DNA of 64,000 nucleotides from Ophiosphaerella korrae (taxonomy: Eukaryota > Ascomycota > Dothideomycetes > Pleosporales > Phaeosphaeriaceae), in assembly GCA_028456385.1 (NCBI GenBank), contig JALNQF010000186.1, forward strand, positions 19,782 to 83,781, given 5' to 3'. The notes beneath the pieces were generated by a model. The model did not search any database, was not told the DNA's origin, and saw nothing but the letters and a program-made list of their open reading frames with translations. Made by a program: the position numbers and the translations under genes. Below are positions 38,497 through 51,983 of this stretch, one piece after another; within the stretch, counting starts at the first letter, position 1, and each line of letters begins with the position of its first letter.

Positions 38497-39960
38497 TTAG
38501 TTAAGAATAAAAATAGATATCTAGTCCTAAATATACCTAGAAAAGCTATAATACTTAAAAGAAAGTATAATAAGTTTAATAAATAGATTTAATAAAAGAT
38601 ATAAAAAGCTTATAAAGAAATAAAAAAGTTTAATATCTAAAAAAGACTTATAAAAGGATATAAAAGAACTTATATTCTAAATAAAATATTAAGAGAATTT
38701 ATATAGTAGTTTTATAAACTACTAGTATATAGATACTAAAGTATTAATAAAATACTAGATAAGCTTTTAAAAGACTACTATATCCTAAAAGTAAGATAAC
38801 TAGTAATAGAAGTACTATAAGATTGTATAGAATATTATAGAAATAAGTATAGTAAATATATACTATATAGAATATTATAACTAGTTAAAATACTAGAATA
38901 ATTATAAGGAATTATTATAATAAACTTTATTACAAAGTTACCTAAGTTAAAGAACTTAATATTAAGAGTTAAATATAATAGAATCCTAATAATAGTAAAT
39001 AAACTTATAAAGTACTTATAATTTAGACTATATAAAAAAAAAAAGTAAGATAGAAGTTACTATATACTAAGTCCTAGAGACTATAGTTAGCTAATATAGT
39101 ATCTTAGACAAAATTATTATAAATAGAGATATAAGATTTATATTAAAACTATAGAGAATAATAATAGTATTATTAGGAGTATAATATAGAATATTAATAG
39201 CTTATTACCTATAGATAGATAGATAGTTAGAACGTATAAACTAGATAGTTAAATAATATTTAAGATACTACTTTAACTATAACTAGAGTAACTAGGTATA
39301 GTTACTACCTATAGTATAACTAGTATATAATAGCGTAAAGAATATAGTAATAAGAGTATTACTCTTCTTTATATACTATAAATTTAACTCTAATATATAC
39401 TAAATACTAAGATTTAAAGTATCTTAGTCTTTAAAGAGAGAAAACTTTACTAATACACTAAAAAATATATATAATTAACTATAATAAGATATAGAATTCC
39501 TATAAGATTAAATAGTAAAATACTATAATAAAAAATATTAAAAAAGACTTTAATTTAAAAAGAAAGAAATAGTAAAGTTAGTATAAAAAATATTAAAGGT
39601 AAATAATTAAGTTTAAAACTTAATTACGTTAAGATAAAACTATATAAAGTAGAAAAAGAAGTTATACTAGTTATATTTAGATTAAGACTACTAGTTAAAA
39701 TAAAGATATACCTAATATTCTACGTAGTACTACTAGAAAAAGTACTATAAGAAGTAAAACTACTAGTATATAAAGTAGATATATATAGAGAATAAGAAGA
39801 GTAAAAAGTTAAAAAAATTATATAATATTAGTTTTATAATAGAAGAAATTACTACTTAGTAAAATAGATAAGAATAGATAAAAAAGAGTAACTATAAGAA
39901 AATATATAAGAACTAGAAAATAACTTTAATTACTCTAAGAAACTAGAAAAGTTCTAAAAT
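38497..39960 (+). pseudogene. Family-1 integrase fragment with chromodomain-like tail
   Basis: Starts abruptly at a point equal to 49870 in element D. It contains the integrase zinc-binding region (about 38690-38900), the catalytic core DFITKLPKLKNL with DIRFILKL (about 38930-39160), LQIDR*LERIN-like sequence, LPIV*LVYNSVKN and the tail. Protease, RT and most RNase H are missing. It may be the distal part of H or of another copy. Confidence 0.8.
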
Positions 39961-39964
39961 TAAA

Positions 39965-40451
39965 ATCTTCTAGACTACCTAGTAGTAAATAGAGAAGTCC
40001 TACACTATTAGTAATAAATAAAGAGGCGCTAGATACGCCTAAAATAGTAGAAGCCTAAGTAGCTTCTATTATAGACTTAAAGTCTAGCTTAGAATCTATA
40101 AGAATAGTTTAAGTAATAGACTTTTTATTATTTAAGGCTTTTATCTTATAAAGATAAACTAAATAAGTATAATTTTTTACTTATATACTTAGAATCTAAC
40201 TATATTTCTTTTTAGCTTCTATAATCTATAATAATAGTTTTTCTTAAGTATAGTAAATAGCTCTCTCTATTATAAATAAGTATAGATACGTAAATTAGTA
40301 TTTTTACCCTATATTTTACTAGAGATATACTAAATAAGTTATATAATAAATAAGTATTAGTATAAATATATACTTTATAAGCTTTACTATACTTTAAAGA
40401 AAAGTAAACTATTAGAGAGTAAGAAAATTTATAATAAAAATAAGGAAATAT
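39965..40451 (-). pseudogene. Antisense Cys-rich gene of the 38.5-kb family-1 fragment
   Basis: The minus-strand start position (ATA for ATG, 40449-40451) is followed by F-P-Y, aligned with A and G. The Tyr/Cys spacing here is C-x2-C-x8-C-x8-C-x2-C, like D, E and J, and unlike the x6/x9 spacing of A and G. It lies opposite and downstream of the integrase relic. Confidence 0.5.
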
Positions 40452-40589
40452 TTTAATACTATAAAGTAATACGTAATTAGCTAATTAAGTATAATAATAA
40501 GTAGACTTAGTAGGTATTAAAAGTGAAGATAAAGAACTTAATATTAATAAAGAAACTAGATTAATAACTTTAGCTTTAGGAAGAAAAAA

Positions 40590-41039
40590 TATTATAGGTA
40601 TAATAAAGGAAATTAAGATAGAACTAATTAGTCCTAACTTAAGTACTATTAAAGTATAGGATAAGTAAAGTAATAACTTTAATTAGGAAGCTACTTATAA
40701 TTAGGAGACGTAGGTAATTCCTTAATCTATTAAGTATATAGGTAGAAAACAAGTATAAATTAATAGATTAGTAATCCTCTAATCTATTAAGTATATAGAT
40801 AGAAAACGAATATAGATTAATAGATTAATAGAAGTATATAGTTAGTAGTAACGTATATTATTAGAATAGTATTAGTAATTTAATTATTAACTATAAGTAA
40901 TAATACTTAATAGTATAAGATATCTTTTATTATTTAAAGCCTATTATAGATTACTATATAAGCTTTTATTATTAACTTTTAATCTACTAATACTTTTTAT
41001 AGTAGTTACTTATAGTTAATAATAGGTAACTCTATTATA
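40590..41039 (+). repeat. Family-1 LTR shared by the upstream integrase fragment and element K (450 bp)
   Basis: Preceded by a purine tract (AGGAAGAAAAAA) and 3' extension, and followed by leader and gag. It therefore serves as 3' LTR of one unit and 5' LTR of the next. The central module is two copies of a roughly 55-bp unit around TTAATCTATTAAGTATATAG. It differs from H, A, D, E and G. Confidence 0.82.
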
Positions 41040-42997
41040 CCTAGCTAATTTAGTTATTAGAAGAAGTAAAGCGTAAGTAGTATATAGTCTAAGCTAATAT
41101 AATAGTAAAAAGCTTAACTAAGAAAAGAAGAAAAGTACTTCTAAGTAGTTATAAGTTAGATAGAACTAACTAGGTAGTAGTTAAAATATACTTAAATAAC
41201 TTAATTACTAAAAAGAAAGATATATAACTTATAATTAAAGCCTTCGAAATATAGAATAAAGAACTATAAGAGTATATTAAGTAAAATAAAATCTAAATTA
41301 AGGCTATTATAGTAGGATAGAATAGGATAGAATAAGTTACTAAAAGACTAGAGATAAGTATAATAAAAAAACTACCTAAGATACTTGTACTTAAAAAATT
41401 TAATAGAACAAGAAAGAAACTAAGACTTTTTCTAGCCTTAGTATAACTATAAATAGATATACAAGTACTATACTTTAATATAGAAGAAAAGAAGGTTATA
41501 TATATTAGAATATACCTAAAAAGAAAAGCTATAAAATAGTTTAAACTCTATTAGATAGACTATAGTCTATAAACTCTATAAATAAGAAAGAATAAAATAA
41601 TAGCTATTTTTAGAAGCTATAAATACTTTATATAAAGAATACGAGTAGTATTTAAAGATATAGATATTACCTAATAAGTAGAAGAAAAGCTTAAAAGACT
41701 TAAGTAATAAAAAAGTATTCTAGAATATATATTAGAATTTATATAACTATTATAAAATATAGAATAGAATAAACTATCTCTTATAATAAAGTTTAAATAA
41801 GAACTAAATAAGAAAATCTAATATAAATTAATTTAGATAGAAAAGCTAAGTATATTAATAGCTCTAAAGGTATAAGTAATATAAGTAGATAATAACTTCT
41901 AAGAATAGAGAATAAATAAATATAGTAGATATTATAGTAACTATAATACTAGAGACCCTATAATATTAGATACTAATAAATATAGTAAGAAGAAAAACAA
42001 AGACTTTACGTACTTTAACTATAGTAAAAAAAGCTACTATATAAAGAACTTCTAATTAAAGAAAAAAAAAATAGTATATTATAAATATAAGAAGCTAAAA
42101 TACTTTATAAAAGACTATAGAAGTAAAGATCTTAAGAAAGATAAGAAAACCTAGTTAAAGATAACTAAAGACAAGAAAGAAGTACCTAAAGTATAAGCTA
42201 AGACTTAAGAAAAAGTAGTAGTAAGTAAAGAACTATAATATATAATACTTTACTAGACCTTTTATTATAAAAATAACTACTATATATACTTTTCTAGTAA
42301 GTAGATAGTAGGATAGTTCTTATAAAAGAATAGAGTAGTAGTAATAAAAGAAAAAGTCTAAGAATAGTTTAAAGAAACTAATAAGGCTACTCCTAAAAGT
42401 AATAAAGAATAAGTTAAAATTAAAAGTATAGAGTAAACCTAAGTTAATAAAAGCTATAATAACTATACTATAATAGATATAGTAAAATAAAATAAGTATT
42501 AGTAGTTTGTTTAGAAATACTTACTAGTTATAAGTATAGAGGAAGTGTATAAAGACTAGATAATACGTAATTCTAAAAATATAAAGTTTATAGTATTTTA
42601 GTAATAGATAAAGTAATATATAGTTATAGTAAGAAGAATACTTATATAAAAATAATATTAGTTCTTTATAAGAAAAACGTAATAGATTAATAAAGCCTAT
42701 ATACTAAGTATACTAGTAGTATACTATATCTTAGTATAAATAAGACCTAGAACTAATAAATACTAAGAAGGAGATTATTAGAGAATAGATCTAGAATATC
42801 TAGTATATTTTAAAGTATCTAAGGTATTATATCTAAATACTAACTACTATATATATAGAGAAGCTAAGGCAAGAAACTATACCTAGCTAGTAAGAAGAGA
42901 AGAGATATTATAAGTTAGGAATTAATTAGTATACCTAATAAAGAGTATATAGTAATTAAACCTAGAAAAAAATTACTTAAAGAATATATCCTAAGAA
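41040..42997 (+). pseudogene. Element K: family-1 gag and start of pol, truncated
   Basis: Leader and gag colinear with D 45841-47530. The knuckle at about 42010-42055 reads YFNYSKKSYYIKNF, with Gly as Ser; a second is at about 42065-42120. The sequence continues past the gag/pol junction (AAGAATACTTATATA at about 42641) and breaks off at about 42997, where a reversed LTR fragment begins. Confidence 0.8.
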
Positions 42998-43086
42998 GAT
43001 TATTACTCTACTTACTCTATACTTTATTAGTACTTAAGTTAGGGCTAATTAGTTCTATCTTAATTTCTCTTGTTATATTTGTAATA
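42998..43086 (-). repeat. Truncated LTR of element J
   Basis: Only about 90 bp from the LTR start (reversed), ending CTTGTTATATTTGTAATA at 43086, before a reversed purine tract CTATTTCTCTTTC. The remaining 350 bp or so are lost at the K/J junction. Confidence 0.75.
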
Positions 43087-43251
43087 CTATTTCTCTTTCT
43101 AGGTAGGTTTTTATTTTTCTATCTTAAGGCTAAGGTTATTAACCTAGTTTCTTTATTAATATTAAGTTCTTTACCTTCTCTCTTAATACCTACTAAGTCT
43201 ACTTACTATTACCTTTAATTAGCTAATTACGTATTATTTTATAGTATTAAA

Positions 43252-43735
43252 ATATTTCTTTATTCTTACTATAAGTCTTTTAACCCTTTATTAGTTTACT
43301 TTTCTTTAAAGTATAGTAATACTTATTTATTATATAACTTATTTAGTATATCTCTAGTAAAATATAAGTTAAAAATACTAATTTATATATCTATACTTAC
43401 TTATAATAGAGAGAGCTATTAACTATACTTAAGAAAGACTATTATTATAGATTATAGAAGCTAAAAAAGAATATAATTAGATTCTAAGTATATAAGTAGA
43501 AAATTATACTTATTTAGTTTATCTTTATAAGATAAAGGCTTTAAATAATAAAAAGTCTATTACGTAAGCTATTCTCTTAGAGTCTAAACTAGACTTTTAG
43601 TCTATAATTAAGGCTACTTAAATTCCTACTATATTAGGCGCGTCTAGCGCCTCTCTACCTACTATTAGTAATATAGGTCTTCTCTATTTACTACTAAGTA
43701 ATCTAAAAGGTTTTAATTTTAGAACTCCTCTAGTT
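43252..43735 (+). pseudogene. Antisense Cys-rich gene of element J
   Basis: Plus-strand start position (ATA at 43252-43254 for ATG), then IFLYSYYKSFNPLLVY. The Tyr (ancestral Cys) spacing is C-x2-C-x8-C-x8-C-x2-C, as in D, E and the 38.5-kb fragment. The frame runs nearly stop-free to about 43430 (ISILTYNRESY). A second frame then carries the helix-like part (ending about 43700), which overlaps the end of the minus-strand pol. Confidence 0.5.
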
Positions 43736-44579
43736 TCTTAAAGTAGTTAAGGTTACCTTCTAGTTTCTATATAGTTTCTTATAGTTACCCTTTCTTACCT
43801 ATATTTATCTATTTTACTAAGTAGTAGTTTCTTTTATTTTAAAACTAATACTATAAGATTTCTTTAACTTTCTATTCTTTTTATTCTCTATATATATCTA
43901 CTTTGTATACTAGTAGTTTTACTTCTTATAGTACTTTTTCTAGTAGTACTATATAAAATATTAGGTATATCTTTATCTTTATTAGTAGCTTTAGTTTAAA
44001 TATAACTAGTATAACTTTCTTTTTAATTTTATATACTTGTATTTTAATATAATTTAGTTTTAAACTTAATTATTTACTCTTAATATTTCTTTATACTAAC
44101 TATACTTTTTCTCTCTCTTTAAATTAAACTCTTTTTTTATACTTTCTATTATAATATTTTACTATTTAATTTTATAAGAATTCTATATCCTATTATAGTT
44201 AGTTATATATTTCTTTTAATTTATAAATAAAGTTTTCTTTTCTTAGAGACTAAGATATTTTAAATCTTAGTATCTAGTATATATTAGGGTTAAATCTATA
44301 ATTTGTAAAAAAGAGTAATACTATTATTACTATATTCTTTACACTATTGTATACTAGTTGTACTATAAGTAGTAATTATACCTAGTTATTCTAATTATAG
44401 TTAAGATAGTATCTTAAGTACTATTCTACTATCTAGTTTATATATTCTAACTATTTATCTATCTATTAATAATATACTATTAATATTTAATATTTAATTC
44501 CTAATAATACTATTATTATTTCCTATATTTTTAATATAAATCTTATATCTCTATCTATAATAATTTTATCTAGAATACT
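43736..44579 (-). pseudogene. Element J integrase relic, truncated
   Basis: Minus-strand family-1 chromodomain-like tail and integrase up to the DKIIID core region. It is cut at 44579, where the LTR of E starts. The upstream half of J is not found beyond E. Confidence 0.75.
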
Positions 44580-44951
44580 TATTATAGGTATAATAAGAGA
44601 AATTAAGATAGAACTAATTAGTCTTAACTTAGACGCTAACAAAGTATAGGACAAGTATAGTAACAACTTTAATTAGGAAATATACTATAATCTAAATACG
44701 TAAGACGTAGAGTAATCTATAAAGTTATATAAATAGATTAGTAAAAGTATATAGTTATAGTAACGCGTATTATTAAGATAGTATTAGTAATTTAATCCTT
44801 TAACTATAGAATACTAATATAAGATAATTACAAGATATCTTCTATTATTTATAGTTATTATAGATTACAATATAAGCTTTTATTATTAACTTCTAATCTA
44901 CTAATAACTTCTAGTAGGTACTTATAGTTAATAATAAGTAACTACGTTATA
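44580..44951 (+). repeat. 5' LTR of element E (372 bp)
   Basis: TATTATAGGTATAATAAGAG ... ACTACGTTATA. It contains a single GTAATCTATAAAGTT unit where the 3' LTR has two further 30-bp copies. Confidence 0.87.
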
Positions 44952-45382
44952 CTTTACTAATTTAGTTATTATAAGAAGTAAAGCGTAAGTAGCGTATAGT
45001 CTAGCTAATATAATAGTAGAAAGCTTAACTAAGAAAGAAGGTAAGGCACTTTAAGTACTCTTAAGTAGTTACAAATTAGACAATACTATATAGAAGGTAA
45101 TTAAAGACTACCTAAATAATTTAATCTCTAAGAAAGAAGATATAAAACTAGTAATTAATACCTTAGAAATATAGAATAAAGAACTATAGAACTACGTAAA
45201 GTAAAATAAAGTATAGATTAAGGCTATTATATAAGGATAAAACTAGATAGAATAAATTACTTAATAACTAGAGATAAGTATAATAAAGAAGCTACTTAAG
45301 ATACTTATCTTTAATAAGTTTAATAGAATAAGGGAAAAACTAAGACTCTTTATAGTATTAGTATAACTCTAGATAGATATAT
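44952..45382 (+). pseudogene. Element E gag relic, part 1
   Basis: Leader and start of gag up to the D insertion. It ends in AGATAGA plus the duplicated target TATAT (45378-45382) and resumes at 52442. Confidence 0.82.
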
Positions 45383-45840
45383 TGTTATAGGCGTAATAAG
45401 AGAAATCGAGATAGAGCTAATTAGCCCTAACTTAGATGCTAACGAAGTATAGGACGAGCGGGGTAACGACCTTGATTAGGAAACTACTTATAACTAGGAC
45501 ACGTAGTAGTAATCTATAATTACGTGCGAATAGATTAGAATAATCTATAATAACGTATAAATAGATTAAGGTAATCTATAGTTACGTATAAATAGATTAG
45601 TAGTAATCTATAGTGTTATATAAATAGATTAGTATAAGTATATAGTTAATAGGGTGCGTATTATTAGGATAGTATTAGTAATCTAATCTTTAACCTAGAA
45701 CGCTAATATTTAATATTGTATATACAAATTAACTATTGTTTATAGTTATTACTAATTACAATATAAGCTTTTGTTATTACCTTGTAATCTACTAACAACC
45801 TAAAGGTTATTAGGAAGTTAACCCTAGTAACCCTATTACA
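45383..45840 (+). repeat. 5' LTR of element D (458 bp, least mutated LTR)
   Basis: TGTTATAGGCGTAATAAGAG ... ACCCTATTACA. Compared with 51984-52441, the first 200 bp or so differ only by transitions, each with C or G here and T or A there, e.g. GACGAGCGGGG against GATAAGTAGGG. Confidence 0.93.
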
Positions 45841-47530
45841 CCTTGCTAATTTAGTTATTACAAGAAGCGAAGCGTAAGTAGCGTATAGTCTAGCTAATAT
45901 AATAGTAGAAAGTTTAACTAAATAAATAGCTAAGGCACCTAAGAGTAGTTATAAATTAGATAGTATAGTATAAGAAATAATTAAAGATTGTATAAACAAT
46001 CTAATCTTAGATAAAAAAGATATAAAGATAGTAATTAATACTTTAGAAATGTAGAATAAGGAACTACAAGACAATGTAAAGTAAAATAAAGTATAAATTA
46101 AAGCTATTATTAAAGGTTAGAACTAAATAGAATTAATTACCTAAAGACTAGAGATAAGCGCAATAAAGAAACTACCTAAAATACCTATTCTTAAAAAGTT
46201 TAATAGAATAAGAGAGAAACTAAGACCCTTTATAGTATTAGTATAACTCTAGATAGATATATAGGTACTATACTTTAATATAGAAGAAAAGAAAGTAATA
46301 TATATAGGAATATATCTTAAAGAAGATATAATAAGATAGTTTAAACCTTACTAGATAGATTATATAATATACGCCCTAATAATATAGAAAGATAAAACTA
46401 AAGCTATTTTTAGAAGTTATAAATACTTTACTAGGCAAATAAGAGTAGTATTTAGAGATATAGATATTACTTAATAAGTAGAAGAAAAGCTTAAAAGGCT
46501 TATATAAAACAAGAGTATTCCTAAGTATATATTATAGTTTAAATAACTATTACAAAATATAGAATAGAATAAATTAGCTCTAATATTACAATTTAAATAA
46601 AGACTAAATATAAAAATCTAATACAAAATAATTTATATAGAGAAACCTAGGATACTAGAAGCTCTAAAATAATAGGTAATATAAATTAATAATAATCTCT
46701 AGGAATAGAAAAAGAATAAGTATAGTAGCTAACCTAGAAACTAGGATATTAGAGACCTTATAATCCTTAATACTAATAAGGATAGAAAGAAAAAGAAGAA
46801 TAAAGACTTTACGTACTTTAACTATAGTAAGAAAGGCTACTATATAAAAGACTACTAGTTACAAAAGAAGAAGGATATAGTATATTATAAGTATAGAAAA
46901 CTAAGATACTTTATAAAAGATTATAGAAGTAAAGACTATAAGAAAGATAAAGAAGCCTAATTAAAGATAACTAAAGGTAAGAAAGAAGTACTAAAAGTAT
47001 AGGCTAAGCCTTAAAAGAAGGTAGCTAGGAGTAAAGAAATATAATACGTAATACTTTATTAGACTTTTTGTTATAAAGATAACTACTATATATATCTTTC
47101 TAGTAAGTAGAGAGTAAGATAGTTCTTATAAAAGAATAGAGTAGTAGTAACAAAAGAAAGAATAAAAGCGTAGCTAGAAGAAATAGCTTACGTAATAGAC
47201 TTACTAATAGAAGACTTAGAAGGGAAAGAACCCTAGATTCTATTAATCTAGGCTAAAGAACTAGTACTAGATAAAGAGACTACTATAGCTTCCTCTAAAG
47301 AACTATAAAGAAGTAAGAGATAAGGTAGTATAAGAGGTATAGAATACGCCTAGCTAGATATATATAGCTACAATAGTTATATAATAATAAATATAGAGGA
47401 ATAAAATAAACAATAGAAGTTTATTTAGAAATACTTACTAGTTATAAGTATAAAGGAAGCGTATAAAGACTAGAAAGAATATAATCCTAAAAAAATAAAG
47501 TTTATACTATTTTAGAGATAGATAAAATAA
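45841..47530 (+). pseudogene. Element D gag relic
   Basis: Gag with two CCHC knuckles. The one at 46814-46855 reads YFNYSKKGYYIKDY. The second, at about 46880-46924, reads YYKYRKLRYFIKDY. All Cys and His codons are Tyr, which TGT/TGC to TAT/TAC and CAC/CAT to TAC/TAT transitions explain. Part of this relic has TpG left (e.g. ATG at about 46049), rare in the window. Confidence 0.82.
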
Positions 47531-50500
47531 TATATAGTTGTAGTAGGAAGAATACTTATATAGAGAGAATAGTAATTCCTTATAAGAAAAATATAATAGA
47601 TTAACAAAGCCTATATACTAAGAATACTAATAGCGTACTATATCTTAATAATAGATATACCTAGAATAGACAAATACTAGGAAGGGAGTAATAAAATAAC
47701 AAACCTAAAATATGTAGTACACTTTAAAGTATTATAGATATTATACCTAAAAAAAAATTATATTATATACAAGAACTTTAAAGTAAATAACAGTATATAA
47801 CTTATAAGAAGAAGACGCTATAACTATATAAGAGTAATTCTAGTAGAAGATATCTAAGGATAGGAAATAATACCTAAAGAAAGATACCTAGTAGTAAGGC
47901 TAAGACTAAAACTATCTAAGAAATATATCTAAAGAGGACTATAGTATAAATATACGTACAATAAATACTTAAAATACAAAGAATATAAGCTTAAAGTAAG
48001 ACTATAGCCTTAAAGAGATAGATAATTTATAAAACTACTAAAATAAGAATAGCTAGAAAGTATAAGAGGCCTATATATTACAAAGATAAGTACATACTAA
48101 GAGAAGAAAGTATAATTAATAATTAATAGTAGAGCTACAAAGAACTTTATATTAAAAAAGTTTGTAGAAATATAAGGAATGCGTTATATAATAAAGAAGT
48201 ACCCCTAATAACTAAGTATAATTAAAGGAAAACTATTCTAGGAACCTATTAGGTTCGAGATAGTTCCCTCTACGCTAGAATTAGAAGAGATAATAATTAA
48301 AAATATAGTTATAGATATAACAACAATTAATAAAGAACAAGATATAACAATAGGAATACTATAGTTATAGATAACGAACCTATACATTAATTAGAGAATA
48401 AGAAAAATTAACTACTATAGAATAGATATATTAAAGGCTAATATAAGTATATATAAAATAGAATTTCTTAAAGAATATAAGGAATAGGAAAAATAGCTTA
48501 TAAAGCCTAAAGACTATCTTTTAGTATACTAACTATAGAACTTAGTAATAAACTTAAAAGAAGATAAAGGCGTAGAATAGAGCCTAGTTTATAGAAAAAT
48601 AGAAGAAAAATCTAAGATTAAATAAGTATTTATTAAAAATGTAATAAAGAAAAGATAGATATAAGAATCTAAATCTTTAGTAGTATATAGACTTATATTT
48701 ATAGACAAAAAGAGAATAAGTTATAAAAGACCTTATATAGATTTTAAGAAAACTAACGTAATTATAAATAAAAACTAATACCCTTTACTATAAATAGATA
48801 AAATATAAGATAAGCTATAAAAAGTAAAGATCTTTATAAAACTAGATATCTAAAACACCTACTACTAAATTAGAATTAAAGAAAGTAATAAATAGAAAAC
48901 AGCGTTTAGAACGCAATATAGATTATATAAATATCTAGTTATACCTTTTAGCTTAATAAATATACTAGTAGCCTTTTAGGAAAGAATTAATATAGTACTA
49001 AGAGAGTACCTAGACGTATTTACTTTTGTATATCTAGACAATATCCTTATATTCTTAGAAATAGAGGAAGAACACGTATAACACGTATATAAAGTACTAA
49101 AGAAATTAGTAGAAAGTAAACTATTTCTTAAAATAAGAAAATGCGAGTTCTATATAAAGGAAATAGATTTCCTTAGATTTATTATTAAACTAGGAAAAAT
49201 TAAGATTAACTTAGGAAAAATCAAGTTAATTAAAAAATAGCTAACACTAAAAAACCTAAAAGAGGTATAATAATTTTATAGGTTAGTAAATTTTTGTAGA
49301 AAATTAATAGTAAGATAGTCTAAAGATATAGAACCTATAATAAAACTTATAAAGAAAGATATACTATTTAAATAGATAAAAGAATATAATAAAGTATTTA
49401 ATATAATTAAAAAAAGTTTATAAAAAACCTAGTTATTAGAATATACAACCTAGACCTACTAGTAATAGTAAAAATAGATATATCTAACTTAGTCTATAGA
49501 ATAGTACTAATATAGGAAGACCTAAGGACTAAAAAAGAGTACTTAGTTAAATACTTCTCTAAGAAAATAAAGCTAGTAGAGCTTAATTACCTAATCTATA
49601 ATAAGGAAATACTAGTAATCTATAAAGTATTTAAGTAATAGAGAGTATACCTATAAAGAGTAAAGTAATAAACAAAGGTCTATATAGACTATAAGAATCT
49701 TATAAGATTTATAATAAATAAGGACTTATTATAACGCTATACGAGATAGTAGGAATTCCTATTAATATTTAATTTAGAAATTATATATATAAAAGAGAAA
49801 GATAACTAACTAGTAGACGCCTTTAGTAGAAGAATAGACTTACAAGAAGAAGTAAACGCTACTAGTATAGTTCTAGTTAAGAATAAGGAAAGATACTTAG
49901 TCCTAAATATACCTAGAATAGCTAAAATACTTAAAAGAAAGAGTAGTAAGCTAGACAAATAGATTTAGAAAATAACGTAAAAAGTATCTAAAGAAATAGA
50001 AAAACTAAAGATCTAAGAAGGACTTATACAAGCTTATAAAAGGATATATATTCTAAGAAAGATCTAAAGAGAATTTATATAACAATTCTATAAATTACTA
50101 GTATATAGATACTAAAAAATTAATAAAACCTTAGATAGATTATTAAGAGACTACTATATCCTAAAAGTAAGATAGCTAGTAATAGAGGTACTACAAGACT
50201 ATATAGAATATTATAGAAATAAGTATAGTAGATATATACTATATAGAATATTATAACTAATTAAAGTACTAGAATAACTATAGAGAGTTATTACAATAGA
50301 CTTTATTACAAAGTTACCTAAGTTAAAGGACCTAATATTAGGAGTTAAGTATAATAGAATTCTAATAATAGTAGATAAGCTTATAAAATATTTATATTTT
50401 AGGCTATATAAAGAAAAAAGTAGGATAGAAGTTACTATATACTAGGTTCTAGAAACTATAATTAGTTAATATAGACTACTAGATAAAATTATTATAGATA

Positions 50501-51340
50501 GAGACGTAAGGTTTATATTAAAACTATAGGGAATAATTATAGCATAATTAAAAATATAATATATAATATCTACTATATATTACCTACAAATAGATAGATA
50601 ATTAGAACGAATAAACTAAATAGTAGAATAATACTTAAGATACTACCTTAACTATAATTAGAATAACTAGGTATACTTACTACCTATAGTATAGTTAGCA
50701 TATATTAGCGCAAAGAACGTAGTAATAAAAGTATTACTTTTCTTTATAAACTATAGATTTAACCCTAGTATATATTAAATACTAAGAAATATAGAATCTT
50801 AGTCCTTAAGAGGAGAAAACCTTACTAATAGACTTAAAGAAATACACGATTAATTAAGATAGGACGTAAAGTTCTTATACAATTAAATAGTAAAATATTA
50901 TAATAAGAAGTACTAAGAAGGACTTTAATTTAGAGAGAGAGAAAAAGTATAGTTAGTTAAAAAAAACGTAAAAAGTAAACAACTAAGTTTAAAACTAGAT
51001 TACGTTAAGAAAGGACTATATAAGATTAAGAAGAAAGTTACACTAGTTATATTTAAACTAAAGCTACTAAGTAAAATAAGGATATACCTAACCTTCTATA
51101 TAGTACTAATAGAGATAGTACTATAAAATGTAGAACTACTAGTATATAAAGTAAATACGTATTAAGAATAAGAAGAATAAGAAGTTAAAGAAATCCTAGT
51201 GTATTAGTTCTATAATAGTAAGAACTATTACTTAGTAAAATAGGTAGGTATAGACAAGAAAGGATAACTATAAGAAGATATATAAGAACTAGAAGATAAT
51301 CTTAACTACTTTAAGAAACTAGAGGAGTTCTAAAATTAAA
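47530..51340 (+). pseudogene. Element D pol relic
   Basis: Protease region about 47560-48300. RT is at about 48640-49280, with YLDN at 49031-49042 (GAC AAT). RNase H is at about 49470-49840 (NLVYRIVLI*EDL; YNKEILVIYKVFK). Integrase is at about 50090-50960 (DFITKLPKLKDL; DRDVRFILKL; LQIDR*LERIN; LPIV*LAYISAKN). The chromodomain-like tail is at about 51170-51335. Relative to copy A the order is identical, which allowed A to be reassembled across B and C. Confidence 0.88.
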
Positions 51341-51821
51341 ACCTTCTAGAGCGCCTTATAGCAAACTAAGAAAATTAACGTTACTACTACTAGATAGAGA
51401 GGCGATAGGAACGCCTAATATAATAGGAACAGCCTCTACTACAGCCTTAAAATTAAGCTTAGACTCTATAAGGGTAGCCTACGTAATAGACTTCTTATTA
51501 TTTAAGGCCTTCGTCTTATAAAAACAAATTAGATAAGTGTAATTTTCTACTTATATACTTAGAATCTAATTATATTCTTTTTTAGCCTTAGTAATCTATT
51601 TAGATAGTTTATCTTAAGTATAGTTAATAGCTCTTCTTATTACAAATAAGTATAGACGCGCAAATAAGTATTATTAACCTATATTCTATAAGAGATACGC
51701 TAGAAAGATTATAAGATATATAAGTATTAGTATAAATATATACCTTGTAAGCCTTACTATATTTTAAAGAAATATACTCTAGGGGAGGATTTAAAGACTT
51801 ATAATAAGAATAAAGAAATAT
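51340..51821 (-). pseudogene. Antisense Cys-rich gene of element D
   Basis: The minus-strand start position is 51819-51821 (ATA for ATG), then IFLYSYYKSLNPPLEY. This frame has only one or two stops over about 110 codons (to IDY near 51590), remarkable in RIP-ed DNA. The second frame then continues (KAKKEYN..., KSITQATLIESKLNFKAVVEA). Cys-equivalent spacing is C-x2-C-x8-C-x8-C-x2-C, different from the Zn2Cys6-type spacing of A and G. Opposite to pol, tail-to-tail. Confidence 0.6.
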
Positions 51822-51983
51822 AGTAACGCTATAATATAATATACAATCTACTAATTAAAGATAATAGAAGGTAGACTTAGTAGGTATAAGAGAGGATAAG
51901 GAGCTTAATATTAACAAAGAAACTAAGTTAATAACTCTAGCCCTAGAATAGATAAACTAGAACCTATCTAGAGGAGGAGATAG

